64,000 nt of DNA from NCBI RefSeq assembly GCF_028554725.1, contig NC_071667.1, forward strand, positions 28,353,501-28,417,500, read 5' to 3'. Origin of the DNA: Zeugodacus cucurbitae. Taxonomy: Eukaryota; Arthropoda; Insecta; Diptera; Tephritidae. Positions within the stretch are counted from its first letter, which is position 1; each line of letters opens with the position of its first letter. The translations under genes were made by a program, and so were the position numbers. Shown here piece by piece: positions 11,361 to 22,040 of this stretch. A model generated the notes under the pieces. It did no database searches and was not told where the DNA came from. It saw nothing but the letters and a program-made list of their open reading frames with translations.

Positions 11361-12215
11361 TATATTTATTGTTATCTATACTAATATTATAAAGAGGAAA
11401 TGTTTGTTTTTTTGTTTGTTTGTGTCGAATAGGCTCCGAAACTACTGAACCGATTTGAAAAACCGTTTCACCGTTGGAAAGCTATACTATCCCTGAGTGA
11501 CTTAGGCTATATTTAGTTTAAAAAAAATAGGGTTCCTTACCAAAACTCCGATAATGTAAAAAAAATACCAAAAAACTTTCTTTAATCGCGAATGCTGCGA
11601 AAACGATTGAAGATATAACAAAGTGATGTACTACAATTTTGTAGAACTTACAATAACTTAGTAGATACTCACAATAAGCGATTTTATATAAAAAAATTAA
11701 TTAAAATACCACTACTTGAAAAGGCTCTTTATTTATACCTTAGTATTAATCCTTATCGAAATAAATAATTTATTATTTAAGATCGCTTCAAAACCTTTAT
11801 ATAACTTTTTGAATTATTAGATTCTGACATACCATTCAAAAGATATCACTAGTTAAAAATTTTGAAATTTTTGTATGGTCCTGTGCGGAATTAAAAATAA
11901 TTGTCGCTTGATAATAATATGATATAAAAATGAATTGCTGTTCGTTTGTGCCGCAAAAAAACGAGAACGGCCAAACCGATCTGGCTAATTTTAGTCTTGA
12001 AATATTCGTGGAAGGCCAGAAAAAGATTAGAAAGTGAGTACATATGAAAAAATTTCGAGGAAGATAATAATAAGAGCATTTTATTCGAGTTGACAAGAAA
12101 AATATAAAAGAGAAACCAAAAATTATAATTTGAAGGTTGTCATTGTTGCTTTGTTAAAATATTTTTGTTATTGTTCAATTGTATAAGGTTGTGTCGATAG
12201 CCCAAAACAATTTGT

Positions 12216-12409
12216 AACAAATAAGGAAAGGCTAAGTTCGGGTCCAACCGAACATTTTATACTCTCACAATTTATTGATGTAATTTTATTAAGATAACAC
12301 ACAATTTTACCTATATATTCGACATAAAGTCCAATAGAAAATCATCATATATAATATATGAGGGCTGATGTAATTCCAGAACCAATTTCACTCATTTTCA
12401 CCACCAAGG
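12216..12409 (-). mobile_element. 3' fragment of a DINE-1-like element inside Helitron H1
   Basis: AACAAATAAGG, the GTTCGG...CCGAAC hairpin and TTTTATACTCTC are the reverse complement of the DINE-like 3' end. Only about 190 bp is present. The left junction (GCCCAAAACAATTTGT then AACAA) is identical to that in Helitron H2. Confidence 0.7.
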
Positions 12410-12609
12410 TTAACGGGAATAGGGGCGACTTGGCACCTGTTAGTAGGCAAACATTTGGCACATTCGGCCTTGAAATTACTCCTAAATTGCAAATGAACGA
12501 AACACCAGTCAGCAAAATCGTCAAAAATAGCGCTTTAACGAAAATTTTCCAAATATTCAAGAAGTCGTTGGAGGTACTGCACAGGACTTTAAAAGATCTT
12601 GATTGTCGA

Positions 12610-12853
12610 TGAACGTTTTTGGTGGAGCCAGGATTCTGTTAGTAGGTGATTTACGCCAGACTCTTCCAATTATTCCTGGATCAACTGTTACTGACGGGCT
12701 AATCGCATGCCTAAAGTCATTTAATTTGTGGCGACACATAAAGTATCGCCAATTAACAACTAACATATGAGTGTTTTTGCAACAATATCAAATTGCGATT
12801 GTAGAAGCAGTTGGAAATGGTAGGGTCGCAGTTGACACCTCGATGGATTAATA
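12610..12853 (+). pseudogene. Helitron Pif1-like helicase remnant
   Basis: The plus strand reads GGARILLVGDLRQTLPIIPG, then ACLKS-NLWRHIKYRQLTTN and VFLQQYQIAIVEAVGNGR, with a stop (TGA) between. This matches the motif II/III region of Helitron helicases (GD-RQ-LPVIP). The Walker A region and the Rep nuclease domain are absent. Helitron H2 carries the same segment in better condition (about 21064-21298). Confidence 0.7.
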
Positions 12854-13230
12854 GCATTTCCAACAGATTTCTTTCACTTCATTGACTCGAAAGAGAAGTT
12901 TTCCTGACATGAAACCTCAATATGATAACCATAAATGACTGATTGAATGACCTATATTGGTGGTAAAAAAATAATATCGATGATCTTAATGCGACAATTT
13001 AGAATTTCGGTCCAAGAGAGTTGACACAGCTACTTACCAGGATGACGTAGTCAACTATTCTAAACTATTTAAAATTGCCTGTACTTTGCAATTAAAAGTA
13101 GTGTGAGTTGTCATCATGCTGCGTAACATAAATCAACCTCGAGTAATCAATATCGTCGCCGAAGCCAAGATTGGACCAACTTAATTTAATGTATACCTTA
13201 GCCACAAAAACGTGTGGCCGGGTCTGCTAG

Positions 13231-13737
13231 TAAATAAAAAATTTTGTTATTAACAATAAATAAATGTGATTTTTATTCTAAAAGAAAAAAATATTACATC
13301 GAAGTATTTGAGAAAAACCTGCATAAGTACCTCGAGGCACTTAAGCGGGATTCATTTAAGTGCCATTTCCGCTTAAGTATCTCAAAAGTATTGTATATTA
13401 AGAAGGGGCACTTATGCGTGGATTACTGTACATTATTAGGGAGTTCCCAAGCCGTGCTATTTGTCATAATTGCGTTATTGTCTATTCAATTACAATAGTA
13501 AACTTAAACCAATACAACTTTGAGAGATATGTACGTTTAGTCTGCTATTTCTCTCTTTTATCCTATTTTATCAATTTATTTTTGATCACGTGCTATATTC
13601 TTCATTATTTGCACCTATGTATATTTGTATATTTCTTTCTCTGTCGCACCAGATGATTAATTGCCGAAATAGTACATACAATCGAACGGAAAATAGTATG
13701 GGATGCTCACACGCTACTATGGAAATTCAATAACACA
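13231..13737. other. 3' flank of the LDLa gene, non-coding
   Basis: AT-rich. No serine-protease motifs (TAAHC, GDSGGP) are seen on the minus strand, although the upstream gene resembles a protease N-terminus. No clear poly(A) signal for that gene is found close to its stop. Confidence 0.4.
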
Positions 13738-15418
13738 CTATTTAAATAAACCAAAAAGGAATCTTGTGAACTTTGAAAACGAATCATCAAAGTAGGCACA
13801 ATCAGCTTCCAAATTAACCCATTGTAGTTCTGTAGTGCATTTGTGGCATTTACCAACATCAAATCTGAAAGAGGGAAAGAAAAAATACAATTTAGAAGTT
13901 AGACATTTTTCATTAATCCAAAGCCATGTGTTGACTAACGGAAAGAAATCATTATAGGTAAATAAACTATTAAAGAATATTGGGGCTAGAGTAAGGACCA
14001 TACTCAAGAATCTGTTTCCTCTTTAAAAGTAAGCAGAATTACGTCGATTTAATCACGAAATCTCTACGCCTCCCTTGAACTATTTGAATTGTATTTTCAA
14101 TCAGTTTATATTGCTGCTGTGGCATCCGGTGCCCTTTCAATATCAGGTAATACTAGATATTTTAATCTGTATCTGTATCACTAATCCCACAGAATTCCAA
14201 TCATTTCCATTGGCTCAAACACAATTTTTAGTAACAGTCTGATGTCTTTAAAATTTTCTTATTATACTAGTTTTTCTGTTGAACTTACTTGCAACCTATG
14301 TGAACAATTGTTCCCGGTAATATATTTTCACATTTAACTTTAGAACTTTTTAACGTACAATAGGCCGAATTGTCTGCAATCCATTGGTGAGAACAGTAAC
14401 GAGGTTTCTGATATTTAATAGGATATCGAGCTGTCGTGTTTGTTGCTGGCTCTTCAGTAAAATCAGGAATTATTGTTGTGCTATTGTCAGCCAGTTCACA
14501 AAATTCTACAGCTTCATCGCTCTTGTCCCAGCATTCTTCTGTGCCATTACACTTTGCGCTGAGGTCTATGCAGGCCCCGTAATTGCATTGAAATTGTGTG
14601 TTTTCGTCGCATACATCCATGGTGCATAAGTTAGGCCATTCATCGCTCCCGTCAGCACAATCCACTACACCATTACATTTGTCCATGGTCCGAACACACT
14701 GACCGGACCAGCATTTCATTTGTCCAAATCTGAAGTTAAATATTATATGATCTATTAGTATGAATCCGTATAGGCGTATAATAAGGTTTATAGGCATTTA
14801 TGGACTTGAAGGCGAGTTCAATCCGTATACTCGTATGCACAATACCTTAATAGTATAAGTACATATGTATATCAACATTTATATATTTTCACCAAAATAA
14901 TGAAAGCACAATTTTCTAATGATTTTACCCAGCACAATTTTTGCGTTGCTCTTCTTCGCCAAATTTATCTTCAAGGCGTCTTTTGAGACACATCTCATGT
15001 TCTTCATCCGATGAATCCAAACAATCGTCAACACCATCACAAATCCGTTCGATCGATATGCAAGCCCCATAAGCACAGCGAAAATTTGCCTCCGCACATT
15101 GTGTATCTCTGCAAACTTCCTCGTTCTCGTCAGAACTATCGCGACAGTGTCTGATGCCATCGCAGACTTCGTATATTGGGATACATGCGCCACTGCGACA
15201 TGGCCATTTATCCGCCTCATCAGGGCAGTTGGAACGTATTTTCTCTGATTCTATTGCACTGACTGTTGGAAATTAAAACTGTTTAATATTTTTGTTATTA
15301 TTATTATATTTTCTTATTTTTTTTCATTCAACAAATCACTTGTAGTTCTTTGCTCACCATTTCTTGCAATACTGCCGAGTACACTGACAAGAAACAGTGC
15401 TGATAGTATGCGGTACAT
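13738..15418 (-). CDS. secreted four-LDLa protein resembling the N-terminal half of ModSP
   Basis: Exons on the minus strand are 15418-15358, 15262-14929, 14729-14289 and 13864-13738. All introns are GT-AG (95, 199 and 424 nt) and the phases agree. The predicted protein has 320 aa: signal peptide MYRILSALFLVSVLGSIA; four LDLa modules at about residues 33-71, 76-112, 130-167 and 172-209, each with the CxNG/CDG and SDE motifs; then a Cys-rich segment (KCENILPGTIVHIGCK, GKCHKCTTELQWV) like the start of a CCP or Wonton-type domain. Drosophila ModSP has LDLa repeats, a CCP-like region and a trypsin domain, and acts upstream of Toll. Here a TAG after GLFK closes the frame before any protease domain. 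The last exon's real end is uncertain; a missed splice donor could link it to a distant protease exon. LDLa identity is firm; ModSP orthology is inferred. Confidence 0.75.
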
Positions 15419-15486
15419 TGTTGTTGTTTTTTTTTATGAATGCTCAATGATAAGCCGATGTCTGTATTCTTCGCACTTCAATTGTA

Positions 15487-15532
15487 TACTGAATTACTTG
15501 AATCTGGTGCGTTTTCGAAAATTTGTCTATAC
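15487..15532 (-). promoter_or_regulatory. possible core promoter of the four-LDLa gene
   Basis: On the minus strand TCAGTA (15492-15487) matches the Inr and lies about 70 nt upstream of the ATG. A weak TATA-like TATAGACAAA lies about 35 nt further up. The paralogue at 2808 has the same TCAGTA about 100 nt before its ATG. Confidence 0.3.
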
Positions 15533-16189
15533 CACATGATTTCCTTATCATACACAAGTGTGCCGTAATCAGAAACGCTTTTGTAAAAACAACAATAACG
15601 AGAAATATATTGAATGCTGTAGGAATAATCTAGTCAGCATTAAAATGTTACCGATTTAGTTTTAATAATGGCTGTAGTTCAGATTTAAGAAAAAATATTT
15701 TCGCTATAAAACAAAGTAATAAGAAACGAGGAAGTGGTAGTACAGGAAGGGCTCGACCTTTAATAAGTTAAAAAAGCTTCTAATAAGCCTCCATATTGAG
15801 TTGAGTAAGGCGCATAGATATCTCGGACACAAAGTTTTAAAATCACTACATAGCTCACTAAGTTATACTATATGTCATATACTCACTTAGTTTCATTACA
15901 AAAATTTGTTACATGTATCCTAACTCCATCTCTTTGATTGGCATATGTACATATACAAAGATTTAGTGTGGTATAATTATATTAAGGGTATGAGGTCTAG
16001 ATGGATTTCATAGCTATATTGTGGCTAGAAAAGCTAAATGTATTCACTTTTAAAATAAATTCAGCTTGAAAATTTGCTACCACTTAAATTTCATGAATAT
16101 GACTCATGTACCGATATACATTTTGGAGATATCATATAACTTTTGGAGATACATATAACTTTTGTCAGAACAATCCTATACATAATTTA
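15533..16189. other. non-coding upstream region of the four-LDLa gene
   Basis: AT-rich, no gene or clear repeat. It could hold the gene's regulatory DNA, but I see no specific site. Confidence 0.35.
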
Positions 16190-16578
16190 TATGCAATGCG
16201 CTCCATTTCTAAGTTTCCTCAGAATTACATTAACATATCTGAAAGATTTGCCCATATTATCGGTGAAAAATTAGCCTTAGGCACAGAGTTCGTTATGTAG
16301 ATATCCGGGGCCTTGAAAAGTTATAGTCCAATTTCGAAAATGTTTCAATAAATGAAGCCACAGATGATATACAGTATTTGTGTAAAGTTTTATTCCGATA
16401 TCTTCATTGGTTCCTTATGTATATATTATAAAATGAACGAATCAGATGAAATTCAAAATTGAGTTATATGGGAAGTTGTCGTGGTTGTGAACCGATTTCA
16501 TCCATTTTCCACACGTGTCATCAGAGTGTCAAGAAAATATTATATACCGAATTTCACTTTGAAATCTGTCGAGTAGTT
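16190..16578 (-). mobile_element. DINE-1-like internal fragment
   Basis: About 390 bp of the repeat core (GATATCCGGGGCCTTGAAAAG at about 16290; ACACGTGTCATCAGAGTGTC at about 16516) aligns with copies at 1 and 53529. Both ends are missing. The Helitron fragment adjoins it directly. Confidence 0.6.
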
Positions 16579-16994
16579 CCTATCGCAATCGCAATCGCAT
16601 GCCGGTGAGTCGAGTAACGAGCGCACGCAGCGGCTTGCTGAATACAATTTCAAAACCTCCAAAGTACGCGCTTGAGAGTCGAGTACGGAGCGTGTTCAGC
16701 AGCTTGAAGAACAAAACATTAGAAATATACAAGCTCGCACTAGGGTGTCGAGCTCTGAACGTTCCCAACGCCTTAATAATCAGACAACGGACACCAAAGA
16801 CTAGAGGTCGTAATCAAGTTTTAGCTCATTGCAAATAAAATGTAATTTCGTCTTCGAATGTTCCTCATTTTACTTTTTTTAAATGAACCCACGCAAGAAA
16901 CGGGAAATTACATACGTATGTATGGGAGAGTGTAAAAACTTATAACTTTCGAAATGTTTGTTTATACTCGTGCGAAGTCGGAGCGGGCTGCTAG
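16579..16994 (+). mobile_element. short non-autonomous Helitron, copy S1 (5'-truncated)
   Basis: The 3' end GTCGGAGCGGGCTGCTAG is followed by host T. The body shares the AGTCGAGTACGGAGCG and CACCAAAGACTAGAGGTC segments with copies at 28028 and 37446. The 5' third is missing, so it begins within the GCAATCGCAATCGCATG segment. Confidence 0.7.
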
Positions 16995-18066
16995 TATAAT
17001 ATATATTTCTCACATACCCAACGCTATACGTTGTTTGCTTCCATACCAAAAAAAAATATGTATGTACAGAGTACCGTTTCCTTGAAAGACTATCATGTTC
17101 CTCCAGAAGGTTTGGGATTTATTTTACCTCCGGAATTACTACTATTAACTAGCACTTGTTATCGAGGATAACAAAAATCTTACGCATAGGTGAGTTTTAA
17201 GAAAACTGTGATAGTTTTTCCAACGAGAAATCGTTACAGAATTGAACGTTACCAATGTGGAACGAAGTCGATTATTCTGGGTATTATTTAATCCACAGTT
17301 TTAAACAAATTGCCGACGAGACTTTATGGATTTTTTGTCAGACAAATCTCTCTTTTCAATTTTGTCAAACAATCTGGAAGCACTTGTAATAATAAACTCA
17401 ATTAGAACTCAATGAATTCCATTAAAATTTTAAACTTTCCAATGTTGTTTTTTCATTTTGCTTTCGCAACAAATTTCATCGTACTACCAACTAATTACAT
17501 TACCCGCATGTTCCACCACTGCAAATCACCTGATGTAACTGGATTTTTACTTTTTAAAGGTATAGTATGTATAAAGATAATTCTAATAGTGCTTAGTTTA
17601 GCATAATAAACTTACAGGCATTAACTTGATAGAATATTTCCGTTATTCTATAAGTCCTTATGACAGTACATATGTATGTAGAATGTTGATGAGAGTAAAA
17701 TTTTATATAAATTAGTTTTTAAATATTTTAAATTTTATATGAAATTTTAAACTCCAACATCATTAACGGTACTTTCCTAAACGCTCGGATGAGTATCCAA
17801 TATTCCAACGCGGGCATGTAACAGATCCACATAAATATAGGCAGCTCAGCTAGGAACACAAGCCCAAGTTTTATTAATACTAAAAACTTAGGTAATATAA
17901 AAAAATACTAATAAAATTTAAGCCAGGTGAGTGGGTAACAACAAATGTGCATGTTTAAGCTGCCAAAGCGTACAAAATAGCAAAATCAATCAAGCATGGC
18001 AGTTGACGAGAATCGAGTGGTTAAGTAAGAGGCCAGCACCTAAAACAGACCATAAGCGCAAATAGC
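16995..18066. other. AT-rich intergenic DNA
   Basis: No gene, repeat family or RNA gene recognised in this 1.1 kb. Confidence 0.4.
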
Positions 18067-18078
18067 TGGCCAGCTATT

Positions 18079-19586
18079 TTTTTTTTTTTTTTCAATATTT
18101 CTTTATTTATTGAATCTGCTTTGTTTAAAGCCTAACAATAAGTATTAAAATCTTAAATCTATTTACAACTAAGTAAGCTCAAGAATGTGTTTGAGCTTTT
18201 TGGCAGGACGTTGCTCTTCAGTAGGCAGGTAGATCTCTTCTTTTTAAACGAGTTTGATTGGAATGTACCAAGGCGTTTGCCAATGGGTTTGGATGTTCAC
18301 GAAGTTTAGAAATATATTTCTTTCTGCTGTCCTCTATTTCCTTCTTTACCATAGGAATATCAAGATCCTTATGGATATTTTCATTACGCATGTACCATGG
18401 TGAACCCGTTATTGTTCTAAGCATTTTAGATTGGAATCTCTGAATTATATCAATGTTGGTTGCACAGGTCGTACCCCACAGTTGAATACCATACATCCAA
18501 ATCGGTTTTATGATTGCATTGTATAACAGGACTTTGTTGTCTAGGCTAAGTTTAGAATTTTTGTTTAGAAGCCAATTTAAATTTGCTGCTCTTAACTTCA
18601 TGCAAGTTACTTTACTCGCTATATGTTTCCGCCACGTAAGCCTTCGATCCAGGTGAATCCCAAGATAAGTTACTTCATTCGCTTGGGGTACTAATACATT
18701 GTTTATTTTAATTGTCCGACATGTTTCTGGCCTTAGAGAAAATGTAACATGCTTGCATTTTTGCTCATTAATTTTTATACGCCAGTTGGCTAGCCATTCT
18801 TCGACACAAGTTAAGTGCTTCTCTAATACTCTTGATGCTCTAATGGGGCATTTGTTTCGGCTTACTATGGCTGTGTCATTCGCAAAAGTGGATGTCAATA
18901 CGTTGTTAGCTATTGGAAGGTCTGCTGTATATATTATGTACAGAGTGGGGCCTAATACACTGCCCTGAGGTACACCGGCCCTTATTGCTCGTTCTTCGGA
19001 TATAAAATCTGCTACTTTAACCGTAAATTTCCTATTTCTTAAATATGACTCCAATGTTTTATGCAATTCGTAAGGTAAAACGTTTTTGATTTTCCATAAA
19101 AGGCCTTCATGCCAGACCTTATCGAACGCCTGAGCTACATCGAGAAAAATAGCTGAACAGTACTCTCTGTGCTCGAATGCTTTCCTGATTTCGTTTGTAA
19201 TTCTATTCACTTGCTCTACTGTGCCATGTTTAGCACGAAACCCGAATTGATGGGTTGGTATTATATTATTTTCGTGGAGGAAAGGAGACATTTTTGATAG
19301 TAAAACTTTTTCGAATATTTTGGAAAGACATGGTAAGAGACTTATTGGTCTGTAGGAAGATGGTTGTGTTAAGTCTTTTCCAGGTTTATCTATCATGATG
19401 ATCTGCGACTTTTTCCACGAAATTGGATAGTACCCGAAACCAAGAATTGCATTAAAGAGCAAAGAGAGCACTGATATAGCAATATTTGGCAACTCAATTA
19501 ACATTTTTGAAGTAATATTATCGTGTCCTGAAGACTTTTTCGGATTTAGCTCTTTTAGGATCTTGATAATTTCATAAGTAGACGTC
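18079..19586 (-). mobile_element. Jockey-like non-LTR retrotransposon, 5'-truncated but nearly intact reading frame
   Basis: The minus strand encodes a long reverse-transcriptase region open from the 5' truncation (19586) to 18218. Motifs in order are KELNPKKSSGHDNIT, YRPISLLPCLSKIFEKVL, HQFGFRAKHGT, IFLDVAQAFDKVWH, GVPQGSVLGPTLY, FANDTAI and VTYLGIHLDRRLTW. The element ends in poly(A) (T-run at 18079-18092 on the plus strand) and is flanked by a perfect 12-bp target duplication CTGGCCAGCTAT (18067-18078 and 19587-19598). The catalytic box reads FAND instead of FADD, and a 1-nt frameshift near 18235 cuts off the last 16 or so residues. It is recent but inactive, and the endonuclease domain is lost. 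Confidence 0.9.
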
Positions 19587-19598
19587 CTGGCCAGCTAT

Positions 19599-19894
19599 GT
19601 ACTTAATTATATACAAGCGTAGGTAACTGCAAGCAGGATAAAAGACCCAACAAACCATTTCCGAAAAATATATATTTTTTCTCATCACTTACATTTCTTT
19701 TAATTTAATCCCAACAATTTAGTTAGTTTGGAAAACTAGCGATCTAGTAGGAAGTGAGTAAGTAACAGTATTGGTACAAGTATATATATTTTATTAGCAT
19801 TTAGCAAAATTACCGTTAACAATGAATCTTACACTAGTTGGTTTAAGTCAATTGAAATCATTCCAATTCTACAAATCGTTCCGATTCCAATAAT
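19599..19894. other. short AT-rich spacer
   Basis: Nothing recognised. Confidence 0.35.
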
Positions 19895-20319
19895 GCAATA
19901 GTGGATGTGGAGAAAACTTTACCCATTTTCGGTACAAAGAAACACTATTAGAATAAAAAGATCCCCTCTCAATTACATTAAAATATCTGTGAGAGTTTCG
20001 AACATTTTCGGTACAAAATTAACTTTAGACACTGAGTTCTTAATGTTCGATATCTGGCTCTTTGAAAACTTATGGACCGAAAACTTATAAGTGATGCAGT
20101 ATTTTTGTAAAGTTTTATTTCGATATCTTAATTGGTTCTGGATGTATACATTGTAAACTGAACTTATCTGATGGAATTCAAAATTGTGTTATATAGGAAA
20201 TAGGTGTGGTTGTTAACAGATTTCACCAATATGCTAATATCCGATTATCAATATAATAGTAGTAGTTCCGGAGTTATGGTTTCTGAGCCAAAAATGGGCG
20301 ACGCCGAGGCCATTTTCCA
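19895..20319 (-). mobile_element. DINE-1-like fragment, left part (split by Helitron H2)
   Basis: Core repeat sequence (CATTTTCGGTACAAAG, GGGCGACGCC) is interrupted exactly at 20320 by a Helitron 5' end; the repeat resumes at 21821. Confidence 0.6.
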
Positions 20320-21820
20320 TCTATAATATAAAAATTAGTCGCTAAATGTGTTGCTAAGCGCATAACTCGAGCACTGCTGAACCGATTTCGCTAATTCTTT
20401 TTTTTTAGAATATTCCTTGAAGTACAAGGATGGATTCTTACGGAGAGAAAAATTCTGTAGTATTGCTATTCGTTAGTCTCGCAAAAAGTCGAGAACGGTC
20501 AAACCAATCTGGCTAATTTTAGTCTTGAAATATTCGTGGAAAGCCAGGAAAGAATTAGAAAGTAAGTTAATATAGAAAAATTGCGAGGAAGATAATAATA
20601 AGAGAATTTTATTTGAGTTGACAACAAAAATATAAACAAAGAAAACAAAAAATCATAATATTTTGAAGGTTGTCACTCTGACTTTGTTAAAATATTCATG
20701 TCATTGTTCAATTCTATAAGGTTATGTCGATAGCCCAAAACAATTTGTAACAAGTAAGGAAAGGTTAAAATCGGGTGCAATCGCAATTTATTGATGTTAT
20801 TTTATTAAGATAACATACAAATCTGAGCCATATATTCGGCATAAAGTCTAGTAGTAGACTAATGGGAATAGAATAACGGGAATAGGGGTAACTTGGCACC
20901 TGTTACTTGGAAGACAAACGGTACATTTGGCCTTGAAATTACTCCCTAAAGTGCAAATCAAAAAACACCAAAAAAACCACTGCAAAATCTCCAAAAATAG
21001 CGCTATAGCGAAGATTTTCCAGATATTCAAAGAAGTCGCTGGAGACACTGCACAGGAAAAAGATTTACCCGGAGCCAGGATTCTGTTGGCATGTGATTTA
21101 CGTCAGACTATTCCAGTTATTCCTGGATCAACTGTTTCTGACGAACTAATCGCATGCCTAAAATCAACTAATTTGTGGCGACACATAAATAATCGCCAAT
21201 TAACAACTACCATACGAGTGGTTTTGCAACAATATCAAACTGTGATTGTAGAAGCAGTTGGACATGGTAGGTTCGCAGTTGACACCTCCACGGATTAATA
21301 ATATTTCCAACAGTTTTCTGTCACATCAAGGACTCGAAAGAAGAGCTTATTCATCGTAATTTTAATTTAGAATTTCGTTCCAAGAGAGTTGACACAGCTA
21401 CAAACCAGGATGACGTAGTGAATTATCACATAGACTATTTGAAAACGCCTGCATTATCATCACTCAGTTTTCAATTAAAAGTAGTGTGAGTTTTCATCAT
21501 ACTGCGTAACAAAATTCAGGATTGACTTTGAAAAAGAACAAGGCTGGCTGTGTAGAAGGTAATCAGTCACCGAAGCCAAGACTGAGGCAACTTTGAAATA
21601 TGCTCATTTGTTACTTACTTCAATATACGACTAAAAATTCAAAGTTTAACAAATTGTGATGATTTACGCTTAATACAGATCTGCAATAATGTATATCAAT
21701 AATTTTCAAATCCGGCTATAACGTTTTCGCCTTTGTGCGTAAGAATTTTTTCACTATATTGAAAATGTTACTAATTTAATGTATACCTTAGCCACAAAAA
21801 CGTGTGACAGGGTCTGTTAG
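20320..21820 (+). mobile_element. canonical Helitron, copy H2, inserted in a DINE-1-like element
   Basis: The 5' end TCTATAATATAAAAATTAG, followed by GCTAAATGTGTTGCTAAGCG, is a typical Helitron start of a type different from H1. The 3' end is GCCACAAAAACGTGTGAC then GGGTCTGTTAG, followed by T. The target is A/T and there is no duplication. From about 20460 on it aligns with H1. A helicase remnant at about 21064-21298 reads GARILLACDLRQTIPVIPG and NLWRHINNRQLTTTIRVVLQ without a stop; GGD has become ACD. It embeds the same DINE 3' fragment (20749-20860) as H1. Confidence 0.8.
20749..20860 (-). mobile_element. 3' fragment of a DINE-1-like element inside Helitron H2
   Basis: AACAAGTAAGGAAAGG follows GCCCAAAACAATTTGT at the same junction as in H1. 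The hairpin and TATACTCTC part are eroded. The two Helitrons therefore share one ancestral insertion. Confidence 0.65.
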
Positions 21821-22040
21821 TTTTTAATAAAAATCTGAGTTCAGGTATTGTTCACTTTTGGTACGTAAAGGAAATGACTGCAGAAAGCTTGGTTTATATA
21901 GCTTTAGAAGTTTGCGAGATGTATACATAAAACATATTTGGGAGCGGAGCCACGGCCACTTTTCGAAAAAATTAACATCGACTGTAGAAATTCATTTTCA
22001 TACCTGTAATTGTGGCTTAGTTATAATACTTCATAGCTTA
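21821..22040 (-). mobile_element. DINE-1-like fragment, right part (split by Helitron H2)
   Basis: Repeat core resumes after the Helitron (GACTGCAGAAAGCTTGGTTTA at about 21873, then CACGGCCACTTTTCG) and fades near 22040. The 5' end of the element is missing. Confidence 0.6.

Larger units (their letters stand above)
11375..13230 (+). mobile_element. canonical Helitron, copy H1 (with decayed helicase and an embedded DINE fragment)
   Basis: The 5' end TCTATACTAATATTATAAAG and the following GGCTCCGAAACTACTGAACC segment are typical Helitron starts. The 3' end is a hairpin (GCCAC...GTGGC) followed by GGTCTGCTAG, and the element lies between host A (11374) and T (13231), the expected AT target. It has no target duplication and no inverted repeats, as expected for rolling-circle elements. 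Only a fragment of the Rep/helicase protein remains (12610-12853). Confidence 0.8.

Noticed and set aside
13240..13737. Search for a trypsin-domain exon downstream of the four-LDLa gene
   Set aside because: No TAAHC, DIAL or GDSGG motif in any minus-strand frame here.
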